The notes under the pieces were generated by a model, which was not told the origin of the DNA, made no database searches, and saw nothing but the letters and a program-made list of their open reading frames with translations. The position numbers and the translations under genes were made by a program. Positions 1 through 9,132 of a stretch of DNA of 64,000 bases are shown in pieces. Origin of the DNA: Bacteroidetes bacterium UBA6221 (GTDB lineage Bacteria; Bacteroidota; Bacteroidia; Chitinophagales; Chitinophagaceae); contig DISB01000024.1 of assembly GCA_002421685.1 (NCBI GenBank), positions 6,938-70,937 of the forward strand. Direction: 5' to 3'. Each line of letters starts with the position of its first letter. Within the stretch, counting starts at the first letter, position 1.

Positions 1-388
1 GTTCTCCAGGTTGGGCGATACCATATTTTTCTTTTAGCCAGCTATTGATACGCACTACTACCTCACCCATACTGAACGGCTTGCGTATATAATCGTTGCA
101 ACCTGCATCAAAACCTTTCACCAGGTCGCCGGTTTGAATTTTAGCCGTCAATAATATTATGGGTATATTCTTATCAACGGAGCGTATCTGCCGTGTAACC
201 TCAAATCCATCTTTGCCCGGCAACATAACATCCAGGAGGCACAGATGGGGGCGGTATTCACGATATGCTAACTGTATTTGGCTACCGTTGCTGACGTGGT
301 GCACATCAAAGCCTTCCTTTCTTAAGGCTTCTGTTACAAGCTGTCCAAGTATTTTTTCATCTTCTGCAAATAATATCCTGTGCTTCAT
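1..388 (-). CDS. Response regulator receiver protein (C-terminus cut by window edge)
   Basis: Translating the minus strand from the ATG at 388 gives 129 residues of a CheY-like receiver domain that runs off the left edge. Visible receiver residues are the acidic pair at E9/D10, the phosphoacceptor Asp53 in LCLLDVMLPGKDGFE, Thr81 in LLTA, and Lys103 in the motif YIRKPF. After the receiver comes a short linker (SWLKEKYG), where a winged-helix DNA-binding domain of the OmpR class would be expected, but that part lies outside the window. It starts 20 bp after the stop of the histidine kinase gene at 409-1797, so the two should form one operon and a cognate pair. The receiver identity is certain; the output domain is inference. 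Confidence 0.9.
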   Translation of the reverse strand, partial: MKHRILFAEDEKILGQLVTEALRKEGFDVHHVSNGSQIQLAYREYRPHLCLLDVMLPGKDGFEVTRQIRSVDKNIPIILLTAKIQTGDLVKGFDAGCNDYIRKPFSMGEVVVRINSWLKEKYGIAQPGE

Positions 389-408
389 CTAATAAACAGT
401 AAAATGCT

Positions 409-1797
409 TTAACAAGGAAAAATAATAGTAAAAACAGCTCCACCACCGGGCCGGCTATCAACAGTTATGCTGCCGTTATGCAATTGTACAGTCTGCGCAA
501 CAAAGCTCAACCCTAAACCATTCCCCCGAACATCGTGTGTATCTCCGGTGGGTATCCGGAAAAATGGTTCGAAAATCTTTTCCCGATACGGTGTATCGAT
601 ACCCACCCCGTTGTCTGACACCATAATACAAATACTGTTACCCTTCCTGGATACTTTTATGAAGATGCGGGGTGCTTTATTCGTATTATATTTAATACCG
701 TTGTCTATCAGTGATGTTAACATATTTACCAAAAGCGTCCTGTCTCCTGCAAACTTTATTGGCTCCGTAATATCGTATGCTACACAGGCGTTATTTTGCA
801 TACATAATATATGCATTGCATGTACGGCCTCTGTCACCACCTCGCTAATATCTATGACTTCTACATTTACGGAAAACTCTATACGGTTCATTTTCCCGTA
901 GGCGAGTATCTTGTCTACTATCAGTTTCATCCTGTTCAATTCAGATGATGCAAAACCTGCATTTTGTGTGTTTGTTCCCGCGGGTGTATCTTGTACAAGG
1001 CTTTCTATTATTAGCTGCAGGGATGTAAGCGGGGTTTTTAACTCATGCGTAATATTGCTGAGAAGTGTTTCTTTAAACATGGCTGATTCGTGCTGCAAAC
1101 GGTATGCCCTATAATACAAAAGAAAAGCTGCAGGTACGAGCAAAAGAATAAATACAGCCGCTGCAATATACCCTGCCATATTTATCAAAATGTCTTTGAA
1201 TGATACAGTATAACCGATACGGTACACATCGGGCTGATAATAATTAATGATAAAGGGGCGGGTGGTATACAGGCCAGGCGAAGAAATACTATCAGCAATC
1301 GCGACAAATAAGGGGCTATACCTGGCCTGCCGGGTGATATAAAACTTACCGTGAAATTGTTCTTTGCACAAGCTATCCTTCAGTAGTTGTTCAAAATCAT
1401 TTATTGTATGTACGGCACCAGGTATGAACGAAATGCCTAATCGCTCAAGTGTATCTTTATTAAAGCTTGGCACACTGTCCGGCAAGGCGCTGTTCTTTTT
1501 TCGCCTAGTTTCTTCATCGTCAAATGTTATCTGCATTTTACCGGTATTGCCCGTCATACCTATGGCGAAAGCTTGTTTGTTAGCTCCGTCTCTATCTTTG
1601 TAGCTCCCGGCCAGGTTATTAAGCGTCAGGTTTTCGTTTTGAATGATAGTAGCAACTGCATTTGTAATATCGCCAAATTTATCTGCCAGTAACTTTTGTT
1701 CCAACCTGAAAAAAATGTACCCGCTCCATAGTAGTACTATAGCAATAGCAGTTGAACTAACGATACCTGCCACACCTATTAGTTTCCCTTTCTTCAT
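409..1797 (-). CDS. Membrane sensor histidine kinase
   Basis: A 462-residue two-component sensor of classic architecture. Membrane segment 1 lies at about residues 7-30, a periplasmic sensing region of about 170 residues follows, and membrane segment 2 lies at about 205-229. The HisKA helix has the phosphoacceptor His251 in SNITHELKTPL. The HATPase domain shows an N box (SLIDNGIKYN), a G1 box (VSDNGVGID), an F box (FEPFF) and a G2 box (GNGLGLSF). The periplasmic region has no motif I recognise, so the stimulus is unknown. The response regulator starting at 388 follows by 20 bp and is the likely partner. No HAMP linker is obvious between membrane segment 2 and the HisKA helix. Confidence 0.93.
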   Translation of the reverse strand: MKKGKLIGVAGIVSSTAIAIVLLWSGYIFFRLEQKLLADKFGDITNAVATIIQNENLTLNNLAGSYKDRDGANKQAFAIGMTGNTGKMQITFDDEETRRKKNSALPDSVPSFNKDTLERLGISFIPGAVHTINDFEQLLKDSLCKEQFHGKFYITRQARYSPLFVAIADSISSPGLYTTRPFIINYYQPDVYRIGYTVSFKDILINMAGYIAAAVFILLLVPAAFLLYYRAYRLQHESAMFKETLLSNITHELKTPLTSLQLIIESLVQDTPAGTNTQNAGFASSELNRMKLIVDKILAYGKMNRIEFSVNVEVIDISEVVTEAVHAMHILCMQNNACVAYDITEPIKFAGDRTLLVNMLTSLIDNGIKYNTNKAPRIFIKVSRKGNSICIMVSDNGVGIDTPYREKIFEPFFRIPTGDTHDVRGNGLGLSFVAQTVQLHNGSITVDSRPGGGAVFTIIFPC

Positions 1798-1911
1798 AAT
1801 ACTAAGGTAGTGCCCCTGTCATAAGAAACGATGCGTTTAACGTTATTTAAGGTTGGTTAACTACTTTAAACAAATAATAGTATGTGTTAAAGTTAGGTTT
1901 GCAAAAAAACA

Positions 1912-2820
1912 ATGAAAAGGTTATTTGTTTTCTTCATGGCTCTGGCGTCATCACCAGTTTATAGCGGCATTTACAGGCACGATACCGACCCTGAAAAATA
2001 TAAAAAGATGGCGCAACAACAAGAATTTGCATGTGTTGGCGAAGTATTCGAAGACTATAGCGGGGCGCCTATTGGTAGTTGCGTATTGATAGGTAACAGG
2101 TACGTACTGTCCGCAGCACATTGTTTTATTAAGGGCGATAATGTAATAGATACTCAATATGTCGTAAACGGGCAGAAAATCACCACGTACAAACAGATTA
2201 ATATAGCCCCGGGAGAGGCTTCAGACTATACATTCAGGTTCAACCACAAAAGGTATGCAGGAAACAGACTGGTTATTCATCCCGAATACCTGGCCAATAC
2301 CAGGGAGGGCAGATGTGATATTGTATTAATAGAATTAAAAGACACTGTAGATGGGATTCACCCCGCTGCTATCAACAGTGTTTTTGACGAACTGAACGTG
2401 TTGGCTACAGGAGTAGGCTATGGGGTATCGGGAAGGGCAGATAAACCTGAAGAGGTTGATATATATATGGAAAAGATTGCGGGACAAAACCGGATAGATA
2501 GCATTGGGGGGCATGTAATAAGCAACAGGCCTACAGTATTGATGGCCGACTTCGACCATCCTGAGATAAAAGAATGGAATAAAATGGGTAGCCCCGAGCC
2601 GGTAGAGTTGGAATATGCCGTAGGCGGCGGTGACAGCGGCGGACCATTATTCAGGCAAACAAACCAACGGTGGGAACTGATTGGCATATGTAGCGGCGGC
2701 GGCGTAGCAGTGGCGGACTTCATCACAAAGGGATATTATAGCCAGGTAAGCCAGTGGACCCGCGTATCTGTCTTTTATGATTGGATTGAAAATACTATAA
2801 GGGACATGCAAAAAATGTAG
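1912..2820 (+). CDS. Secreted trypsin-like serine protease (S1 family)
   Basis: This 302-residue protein begins with a signal peptide (MKRLFVFFMALASSPVYSG), so it is exported. The chymotrypsin-fold triad is complete: His70 in LSAAHCF, Asp136 in RCDIVLIEL and Ser242 in GGGDSGGPLF. Gly-rich stretches and the C-terminal helix (WTRVSVFYDWIENTI) fit the family. The length is that of a single catalytic domain with no C-terminal sorting domain, so it probably stays periplasmic or leaves by another route. It stands alone, divergent from the upstream kinase operon. A possible -7 box TAGGTTTG lies at 1894-1901, only 10 bp before the ATG; no good -33 partner was found. The substrate is unknown. Confidence 0.9.
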   Translation: MKRLFVFFMALASSPVYSGIYRHDTDPEKYKKMAQQQEFACVGEVFEDYSGAPIGSCVLIGNRYVLSAAHCFIKGDNVIDTQYVVNGQKITTYKQINIAPGEASDYTFRFNHKRYAGNRLVIHPEYLANTREGRCDIVLIELKDTVDGIHPAAINSVFDELNVLATGVGYGVSGRADKPEEVDIYMEKIAGQNRIDSIGGHVISNRPTVLMADFDHPEIKEWNKMGSPEPVELEYAVGGGDSGGPLFRQTNQRWELIGICSGGGVAVADFITKGYYSQVSQWTRVSVFYDWIENTIRDMQKM

Positions 2821-2952
2821 AATAGCTGTAACGCCCAACTGTTGCCGGCTGCCTGGCCAGGAGGCTCCTTGTCCCCTGGCCGCCGCTACAATGATACCCT
2901 CATCTTTATGCAGCCGGAGGCTATAAGCCCTCCAACAATATTTCTCACATAA

Positions 2953-2997
2953 CGCGAGATTGCTTTGTCGCTCATGCTTCGCTCCGCGCAATGACGA
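2953..2997. repeat. Dispersed palindromic repeat (GTCATTGCG...GCAATCTC type)
   Basis: The intergenic stretch holds an imperfect inverted repeat: CGCGAGATTGC on the left pairs with GCGCAATGACG on the right, around a centre rich in GCTTCGCTC. Sequences of this form (GTCATTGCGnGGAnCGAAGCAATCTC) are a known class of short dispersed repeat in many bacterial genomes. It sits between a gene end at 2820 and the convergent peptidase gene ending at 3009, where it may act as a shared 3' hairpin. Only one copy was seen in this window. Confidence 0.5.
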
Positions 2998-3008
2998 CGA
3001 GGCATACC

Positions 3009-5168
3009 CTATGGCTTCAGATACAAATCAAAATAGTCGGTTATCTTCTGCATCAGGTGCACACGGTCTTTGCCGCGCACATTGTGCGGGTGACCGGGAT
3101 ATACTGAATAGTCTATCTGCACGCCTTCTTCCACAGCCTTCCTGAGCAGGTTGATGGAATGTTGCCATACCACCACATCGTCATCAGTGCCGTGTATTAC
3201 CAGCAGTTTCCCTTGCAGGTTCTTCACATAGTTCAGCAGGTTGTTGTTGTCATAGCCAGCCTTGTTCCGCTCGGGCGAATCCATGTAACGCTCGGTGTAC
3301 ATCACTTCATACATCATCCAGTTGATAACCGGGCCGCCGGCTACACCTACTTTGAACACACCCGGCTGCCGCAACATTAGCGAAGTGGTCATAAATCCGC
3401 CATAGCTCCAGCCATGCACGCCCATGCGGTTGCCATCTACATAGGGCAGCGACTTTAAGTATTCCACTCCTTTCAGTTGGTCGCGCATCTCCACCGTACC
3501 CAGTTTGCCGAATATCGCCTGTTCAAAAGCCAGGCCGCGGTTGCCGCTACCACGGCCGTCCATGGTGAAGACTACATAACCATGTTGCGCCAGGTATTCG
3601 TACCACAGGTTGCGGCTGGCAGGAAATGAGTTGCGCACCAGCTGCACATGCGGGCCATTGTACAGGTACACTATTACCGGGTATTTTTTATTGGGGTTGA
3701 AGTCCGTGGGTAATATCAGCCTTCCGTACAGTGGTGTGCCATCGTCCGCCTTCAGTGTTATGCTTTTCACTTCGGGGCGCTCATAGGCGGCCAGCGGGTC
3801 ACCGGCATCTTTCAGCAGTTGCGCATAGTTGCCATCAGTGCTTCTCACCACAGACCTTTTTGCCACGTCGCCGCTGCTGTACACATCCAGTATATATTTA
3901 CCGTTCTTGTTTACGGTAGCCGTATGCCAGCCCGGTTCCGTATCTATACGGCGCAGCTTACCTGTATTCCAGTTCATGGCATACATATGTTCTTCCAGTG
4001 GGCTTTCCTTAGAACCTGTTATGATAAGTTCTTTTGTTGTTTCGTTCTCTCCTGCAATACTATTCACTACCCATTCGCCTTTGGTCAGTTGTTTCACAAG
4101 CCGGCCATCTGTCTTATACAGGTACAGATGCATATACCCATCGCGCTGGCTCCACCATATAAATTTATCTTTCTCTCCCGGCAAAAACTTAAACGGGTGC
4201 AAGGGTTCTACATATTCAGGGTCCGTTTCTTCAAACAGTGTCTTTACCAGTACACCCGATTGTGCATTGTATTGGTTCAGCCACAGGTGGTCCTGTTCCC
4301 GGTTGAGTATGGCTATATATACGTATCGCTCATCGGGGCTCCAGGTCACACAGGTCAGGTATTGGTCGGCCGGGCCTTCTGTATTGATAACTGTCGTATT
4401 GCCTGTTGCCGGGTTGAACACATGCAGCTTCACCTGGTGTGACGTGCCACCTGCCATCGGGTATTTTATATTCTTAGCCTTCGCGGGCGCACCACTCCAG
4501 TCGGCTATGGGGTAATCGGCCACCATCGTTTCATCCATATGATAATAAGCGAGGTAATTGCCCTGCGGCGAGAGGAAAATACCGCCGTCAATACCAAACT
4601 CATTCCTGTGCACCGACTGCCCGTTGATGATATGCTCATCCTTATCATTCGTAACCGTCCACTCCCGTCTATCCCGGGTTATCATATACAGGTTGTTCTC
4701 TACAGTGTACGCCAGGTTCTGGTATTCATCCACAGTGATGTTCGCCGCTTCTTTCGGCAGCGTCACCCATTTCGACCACATGAAACCGCCCGCGGTAGCA
4801 AGGCCCTGCACCAGTTCGTCGCCGTTTTTTACCCATACCAGTCCTTTGCTTATCCAGTGCAATGCAGGCAATGTTTTGTCTTTCCTGCCCAGCGCGCTAT
4901 TCAGTTCTTCTAATTTCAACGCCGTATCTACCTTCAGCGATGGGAACGATACCGATACCCAGGCTTCGCCTTTCGGGGCTTTCACCACATGGTACAATTT
5001 GTTCGTGCCCGGTTCCCAGCTTGCGCTTTTCAACCCCGCGGGCACCAGCGTTGTTGTGAGGCCATTGGTAGCCTCTGCCATGGTAAACTGTTTCTTTTGC
5101 GCTATGGCTTGTGTAGTGACGAACACAACTGCCGTTAACAGCAGTGCGGCTTGCTTTGTAATATTCAT
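3009..5168 (-). CDS. Prolyl oligopeptidase / dipeptidyl peptidase IV family (S9B) exopeptidase
   Basis: A 719-residue exported peptidase when started at the ATG at 5168, which gives a clean signal peptide (MNITKQAALLLTAVVFVTTQAIAQ shortened: Met, basic residue, hydrophobic core, AIAQ site). The frame stays open to 5270, but those extra 34 residues would bury the signal. The N-terminal half is a DPP-IV beta-propeller with repeated WSPDERYVY- and WWSQRDGY-like blades. The C-terminal alpha/beta hydrolase carries the triad: Ser in HGWSYGGF (about residue 585), Asp in HGTDDDV (about 663) and His695 in YPGHPHNV. The family cleaves X-Pro dipeptides from peptide N-termini in the periplasm. It is monocistronic and divergent from the gene at 5291. 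Confidence 0.93.
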   Translation of the reverse strand: MNITKQAALLLTAVVFVTTQAIAQKKQFTMAEATNGLTTTLVPAGLKSASWEPGTNKLYHVVKAPKGEAWVSVSFPSLKVDTALKLEELNSALGRKDKTLPALHWISKGLVWVKNGDELVQGLATAGGFMWSKWVTLPKEAANITVDEYQNLAYTVENNLYMITRDRREWTVTNDKDEHIINGQSVHRNEFGIDGGIFLSPQGNYLAYYHMDETMVADYPIADWSGAPAKAKNIKYPMAGGTSHQVKLHVFNPATGNTTVINTEGPADQYLTCVTWSPDERYVYIAILNREQDHLWLNQYNAQSGVLVKTLFEETDPEYVEPLHPFKFLPGEKDKFIWWSQRDGYMHLYLYKTDGRLVKQLTKGEWVVNSIAGENETTKELIITGSKESPLEEHMYAMNWNTGKLRRIDTEPGWHTATVNKNGKYILDVYSSGDVAKRSVVRSTDGNYAQLLKDAGDPLAAYERPEVKSITLKADDGTPLYGRLILPTDFNPNKKYPVIVYLYNGPHVQLVRNSFPASRNLWYEYLAQHGYVVFTMDGRGSGNRGLAFEQAIFGKLGTVEMRDQLKGVEYLKSLPYVDGNRMGVHGWSYGGFMTTSLMLRQPGVFKVGVAGGPVINWMMYEVMYTERYMDSPERNKAGYDNNNLLNYVKNLQGKLLVIHGTDDDVVVWQHSINLLRKAVEEGVQIDYSVYPGHPHNVRGKDRVHLMQKITDYFDLYLKP

Positions 5169-5290
5169 GAATCGTAATGCTAATGAAGGCCTGAAAATAC
5201 TTATAAATACCTGAATATCTATCCCCTGTAAAGGGTTAGCCAAAATCGCCTTAACTTTAAACCATAGCACAAGCGTATTGTTAGTTTTAT

Positions 5291-6334
5291 ATGTACAGGT
5301 TAATAACCATATTACTATTGATATTCATTTCCTTACCCGCATATAGCCAGGAATATCCTTTCAACAAAGAAGCGTGGTGGGCCAGGCTGGTATTTGAGAA
5401 AAATTACAAGACCGATCTCTCCAAAGTAGATACATCCATAGTGGTAGTCACCAACAGGTTTGTTACAAAAGATAGTTTACGCTTCATGAGCGAGATAAGG
5501 GGCGAAGGTGAATTGCTGTATTTCTTTGTATATGCTCATGCCGGGCGCTGGCATGTACTGCAAGTGGCCAACCTGGAAAAAGCCATAGGCCTGGTACCGC
5601 ACAAAAACAAGGACTGGGTGGTGTATACCGAAGGCATGGGCAAGATATTTACCGCTGAAGTGAACAGGGGCATGATGATGGCCTCGCAACACGATGTAAA
5701 TGTCATTATGCTTGACTACCCCAGCATTACCACCACCAAAAAGCAACTGGGCAATTACCTCTTCGCTATCAGCAATGCCAGGCAGACTTATAAAGATTAT
5801 GTCCCCGTGCTGGATACGATACAAGCTTATAAGTTGTCGGGCAGGATGGGCAACGGCAATCTCAGCCTGTTCTTCCACAGTATGGGCAACTACCTGCTGA
5901 GGCAAACGGTAAAGAAAAAGAAACTGGAACCGCTGAACGATGTGGTATGGGTAGATAATATAGTGCTGAACGCTCCCTGTGTGCCCCAAGCCCGCCATGC
6001 AAAATGGCTGAACAAGGTTGTTTTTGCTGAAAACATTTACGTGCAGTATAACCCGGAAGATAAAACCCTGTTCTGGCCGGAACTAATTAATAAAAAACGC
6101 CAGTTGGGCCGCAGGCTCAGGAGGCCGCTCAGCCCCAATGCACACTATGTCAATTTCAATAAACTGGTGGGGGAGGAACATAGTTATTTTATTACGCTGC
6201 GCCAAAAGCAGCCAATCCCCAAAGAAGTATGGAATTACTACAACACCGTATTGCACGGGCGGCAGGTAGATTTCAACCACGGCAAATACTCAACCTCTGC
6301 GTACAACGGCATAGGTTATGATATGCTACCTTAA
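5291..6334 (+). CDS. Secreted alpha/beta hydrolase (DUF900-like)
   Basis: A 347-residue protein with a signal peptide (MYRLITILLLIFISLPAYSQ). The middle part has an alpha/beta-hydrolase nucleophile elbow, LFFHSMGNYLLRQ, with Ser as candidate nucleophile (H-S-M-G-N form), preceded by a strand reading VNVIMLDYPS. This resembles the DUF900 group of lipase-like hydrolases. A late His (GEEHSYFITL) could complete the triad, with an Asp from NDVVWVDNIVLNAP. The substrate is unknown. The stop codon ends at 6334 and the stop of convergent kdsA begins at 6335, so the two coding regions abut without a gap. Confidence 0.72.
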   Translation: MYRLITILLLIFISLPAYSQEYPFNKEAWWARLVFEKNYKTDLSKVDTSIVVVTNRFVTKDSLRFMSEIRGEGELLYFFVYAHAGRWHVLQVANLEKAIGLVPHKNKDWVVYTEGMGKIFTAEVNRGMMMASQHDVNVIMLDYPSITTTKKQLGNYLFAISNARQTYKDYVPVLDTIQAYKLSGRMGNGNLSLFFHSMGNYLLRQTVKKKKLEPLNDVVWVDNIVLNAPCVPQARHAKWLNKVVFAENIYVQYNPEDKTLFWPELINKKRQLGRRLRRPLSPNAHYVNFNKLVGEEHSYFITLRQKQPIPKEVWNYYNTVLHGRQVDFNHGKYSTSAYNGIGYDMLP

Positions 6335-7162
6335 CTATAGGGTATTAACAGTTGCCCTCAGTTTGGTGAGCTTATTCATAAGCCCGTCCAGCAGGTCGAG
6401 GTGCAGCATATTGGCGCCGTCCGATTTTGCCACTGCGGGATTAGGATGTGTTTCGATGAACAAGCCATCTACCCCAACCGCTATGCCCGCGCGGGCTATT
6501 GTTTCTATCATTTCGGGATTGCCGCCCGTTACACCGCTGCTTTGGTTAGGTTGTTGCAGTGAGTGGGTACAATCCAGTATAACAGGTACATTCATCTTTT
6601 GCATGGTGGGTATGCCGCGGTAATCCACTATCAAATCGTGATAACCGAATGTGGTCCCCCTGTCGGTAAGCATCACTTTGTCATTACCGCTTTCCTGCAG
6701 CTTTGTTACGGCAAACTGCATCGCCTCCGGGCTCAGGAACTGCCCTTTCTTTACGTTCACCACTTTGCCCGTATTGGCGGCCGCGACCAACAAATCCGTC
6801 TGCCTGCATAGGAAGGCCGGTATCTGCAGTACGTCCACATATTCAGCAGCCATGGCGGCCTCATCGGCAGCATGTATGTCCGTTACTACGGGCACGCCAA
6901 AACGTTCGCGAACCTTTGCCAATATTTTTAAAGCAGCTTCATCACCTATGCCTGTAAAGCTGTCTAATCTTGTACGGTTAGCTTTTCGGTATGAAGATTT
7001 GAATACCAGGGGGATTTTATATTGCGCGCATATCGACACCACCCTTTCTGCTGTCTGCATAATGACATCCTCGCCCTCCACCACGCACGGCCCCGCCAGC
7101 AGGAAGAAATTGTCTTTATTGTACTGTGTACCGAAAAGCTGCTCTAAGAATGAAAAGTTCAT
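6335..7162 (-). CDS. kdsA: 3-deoxy-8-phosphooctulonate (KDO-8-P) synthase
   Basis: A 275-residue enzyme that condenses phosphoenolpyruvate with arabinose 5-phosphate, the first committed step to KDO for the lipid A-inner core. Family motifs are plain: LAGPCVVEGEDV, FKSSYRKANRTR, VVTDIHAADEA, QIPAFLCRQTDLL, NVKKGQFLSP, TDRGTTFGYHDLIVDYR, DCTHSLQQP and FIETHPNP. The ATG at 7162 (MNFSFLEQLFG) is preferred over an upstream in-frame start at 7189, because homologues start near the LAGPCV block and the length then fits. It follows the DUF3857 pair on the same strand after 41 bp and may be cotranscribed. Cys in LAGPCV fits the metal-dependent type, although that subtype call is tentative. Confidence 0.95.
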   Translation of the reverse strand: MNFSFLEQLFGTQYNKDNFFLLAGPCVVEGEDVIMQTAERVVSICAQYKIPLVFKSSYRKANRTRLDSFTGIGDEAALKILAKVRERFGVPVVTDIHAADEAAMAAEYVDVLQIPAFLCRQTDLLVAAANTGKVVNVKKGQFLSPEAMQFAVTKLQESGNDKVMLTDRGTTFGYHDLIVDYRGIPTMQKMNVPVILDCTHSLQQPNQSSGVTGGNPEMIETIARAGIAVGVDGLFIETHPNPAVAKSDGANMLHLDLLDGLMNKLTKLRATVNTL

Positions 7163-7203
7163 GGGACAAAAATAATCTTTATTCGGCACAGGCCATTATG
7201 CTA

Positions 7204-9132
7204 TTAATCTCCCGATAGCATCAAATGCCCTGTTCCGTCTCTTCGTATTTTATCCAGCCATTGCACATAGGTGGTAAATAACTCCGGCTCGTACACGCCC
7301 TGGAATTCTGCCATCTTTCTTACGACGGTCACCCGGGTTCCATTCACAAGCACCCTTCGCGAATAATAGCCGAAGATCTGCATCTCCTCCACCACTTCGG
7401 GCATGCCGGCTATTGACAGGCCGGCAGGTATATCTATGGTGAAACTATCCACAGTCTGGCTTGACGTACTTATTTGAAAGGACATATGCCGCTCTCCTGT
7501 TTCATTAATTTCGGGCAATGATAGTGGCAACAGGTTATAGTTGAGAACAGTGTATTTACCTGTCCTGCTGACCATACCGTTTGCCTGTATATCCAAAGTT
7601 TCGCCCATCACAATATTTCGCTTTACAGGCAGTCTTTTGTATGCCGGATTGCTGACCGTATAAGACTGTAAAGAAAACTTACCGCTGGCATACCGGTCTA
7701 TTTCAGCGGCATTTTTGTCTTGGGTAGCCAGGTACATTTCCACTGCAGACTCGCCGCAATACAGGTTGTTTATGCTATATGTCATACTGCCGTTCTCATT
7801 ACACCTGGCTGTCACATGGCGGTATATTTTATTGTAAGCTGTATCATACCCGGGTGTGCGCACTATTTTGCCCCCTTTTTCAGACAGGACCAACACTTTT
7901 CTGTTCTGCGTAAAATTACCCAGGAAGCCGGCAGGTAATTCGCTGCTTGTACACTCCAGCCACACCGTATCTTCTTTCAGCGGCACCTGCAATATCACAT
8001 GGTTGAACTGCGGGCCCGGGAGCTCTTCTACAACCTCCTGGCTATTTTCCCTTCCGGCGTACACCAAAACCGCATTGGACGCTATGCCTGCTTCTTTCAG
8101 CAACGCCTTCATATAGTAGCTCAATGCCTTACAATCACCATATTGTTTTTCTGCAGTGTAACTCGCGGGCATAGTTTGCCAGCCGCTTATTCCGTACTCG
8201 ATGGCCACATACCGTGTATTGTCCTGCATGAACTTGTACAAAGCCTGTATCTTATCGAAAGTGTCGGTTATTCCTTTTGTGATCACTGGTACTTTTCCTT
8301 TGATACTATCAGGCAAGTCTTCCTTGTTTTCATTCAATTTGTAAACAAACGAACTGAATTCCTCCCAGGACCTTGCCCCACCCTTGTATTCATCTAAACC
8401 AAATTCCACCGGCGTGATCAATACGCCCCCCTTAGAGTGTTCCCGCTGATACTCCAACGGTTCTTCTTTTCTTGCTTTCAGTCCCGCTGTTTCCCAGCGA
8501 TATTCCTTATTACCTTCCCGGTCAGTTATGCCGGGATATTCTTCGCCATAGCCATAATGCTTGTATTTGATTTTAAACCAAGCCGGCGCCTCCACCCGGA
8601 AGGATGCTTTTTCCACGGCGCAGTTAAGGGATGGCTGTGGATCAAAACCAGGCAAGAAAAAAGTGTGGTCGGCGGTAGATTCAGAAGTGTACATCACGGT
8701 ATAAGGATACTGCCTGCCCGCAACTTTATATTCCCACACTTTCACATCATCGTAATGCCCGTAGTAGGGTGAGGCATTGCGTGCCGAAAAATCCGATTTT
8801 TTTATCCTGGTCAACAGCTTGCCTCCGGCGTCGTACACAGCGCCCTCCAGTTTCAATCCGCCTTCAAACGAACTGTAATGCCCGGAGAAGTCGCCCTGCT
8901 TTCTGCCGTGTTCATTCAGCACCGTTACTACAAATGTTGTGGTTACTGTGACGGTCTTGCCCTCATCGTCAATATATACATCCAGGTCATAGTTCCTGAC
9001 CACAGCGTCTGCATATTTTCGCAGGTCCTTATCTATTGAATCTGCCGGATAGTATTTCTCATTCTTAGCTAATCCACGACCCGGGAAAAAGGCGACCATA
9101 TACATCACCACGGTCAACAAGGCTTTATTCAT
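7204..9132 (-). CDS. DUF3857/transglutaminase-like exported protein, active-site Cys present
   Basis: A 642-residue exported protein with an N-terminal hydrophobic signal. The first 300 residues are a DUF3857 beta-sandwich region. A transglutaminase-like core follows: YGDCKALSYYMKALLKEAGI carries the catalytic Cys, and FNHVILQV the His with a downstream acidic residue. The last 200 residues are another beta-rich domain. Its start overlaps the end of the neighbour at 9125 by 8 bp, so the two are translationally coupled and almost certainly work together. Such pairs are common in Bacteroidota envelopes. The substrate is not known; a protease or amidase role is possible, as is a structural one. 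Confidence 0.85.
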   Translation of the reverse strand: MNKALLTVVMYMVAFFPGRGLAKNEKYYPADSIDKDLRKYADAVVRNYDLDVYIDDEGKTVTVTTTFVVTVLNEHGRKQGDFSGHYSSFEGGLKLEGAVYDAGGKLLTRIKKSDFSARNASPYYGHYDDVKVWEYKVAGRQYPYTVMYTSESTADHTFFLPGFDPQPSLNCAVEKASFRVEAPAWFKIKYKHYGYGEEYPGITDREGNKEYRWETAGLKARKEEPLEYQREHSKGGVLITPVEFGLDEYKGGARSWEEFSSFVYKLNENKEDLPDSIKGKVPVITKGITDTFDKIQALYKFMQDNTRYVAIEYGISGWQTMPASYTAEKQYGDCKALSYYMKALLKEAGIASNAVLVYAGRENSQEVVEELPGPQFNHVILQVPLKEDTVWLECTSSELPAGFLGNFTQNRKVLVLSEKGGKIVRTPGYDTAYNKIYRHVTARCNENGSMTYSINNLYCGESAVEMYLATQDKNAAEIDRYASGKFSLQSYTVSNPAYKRLPVKRNIVMGETLDIQANGMVSRTGKYTVLNYNLLPLSLPEINETGERHMSFQISTSSQTVDSFTIDIPAGLSIAGMPEVVEEMQIFGYYSRRVLVNGTRVTVVRKMAEFQGVYEPELFTTYVQWLDKIRRDGTGHLMLSGD

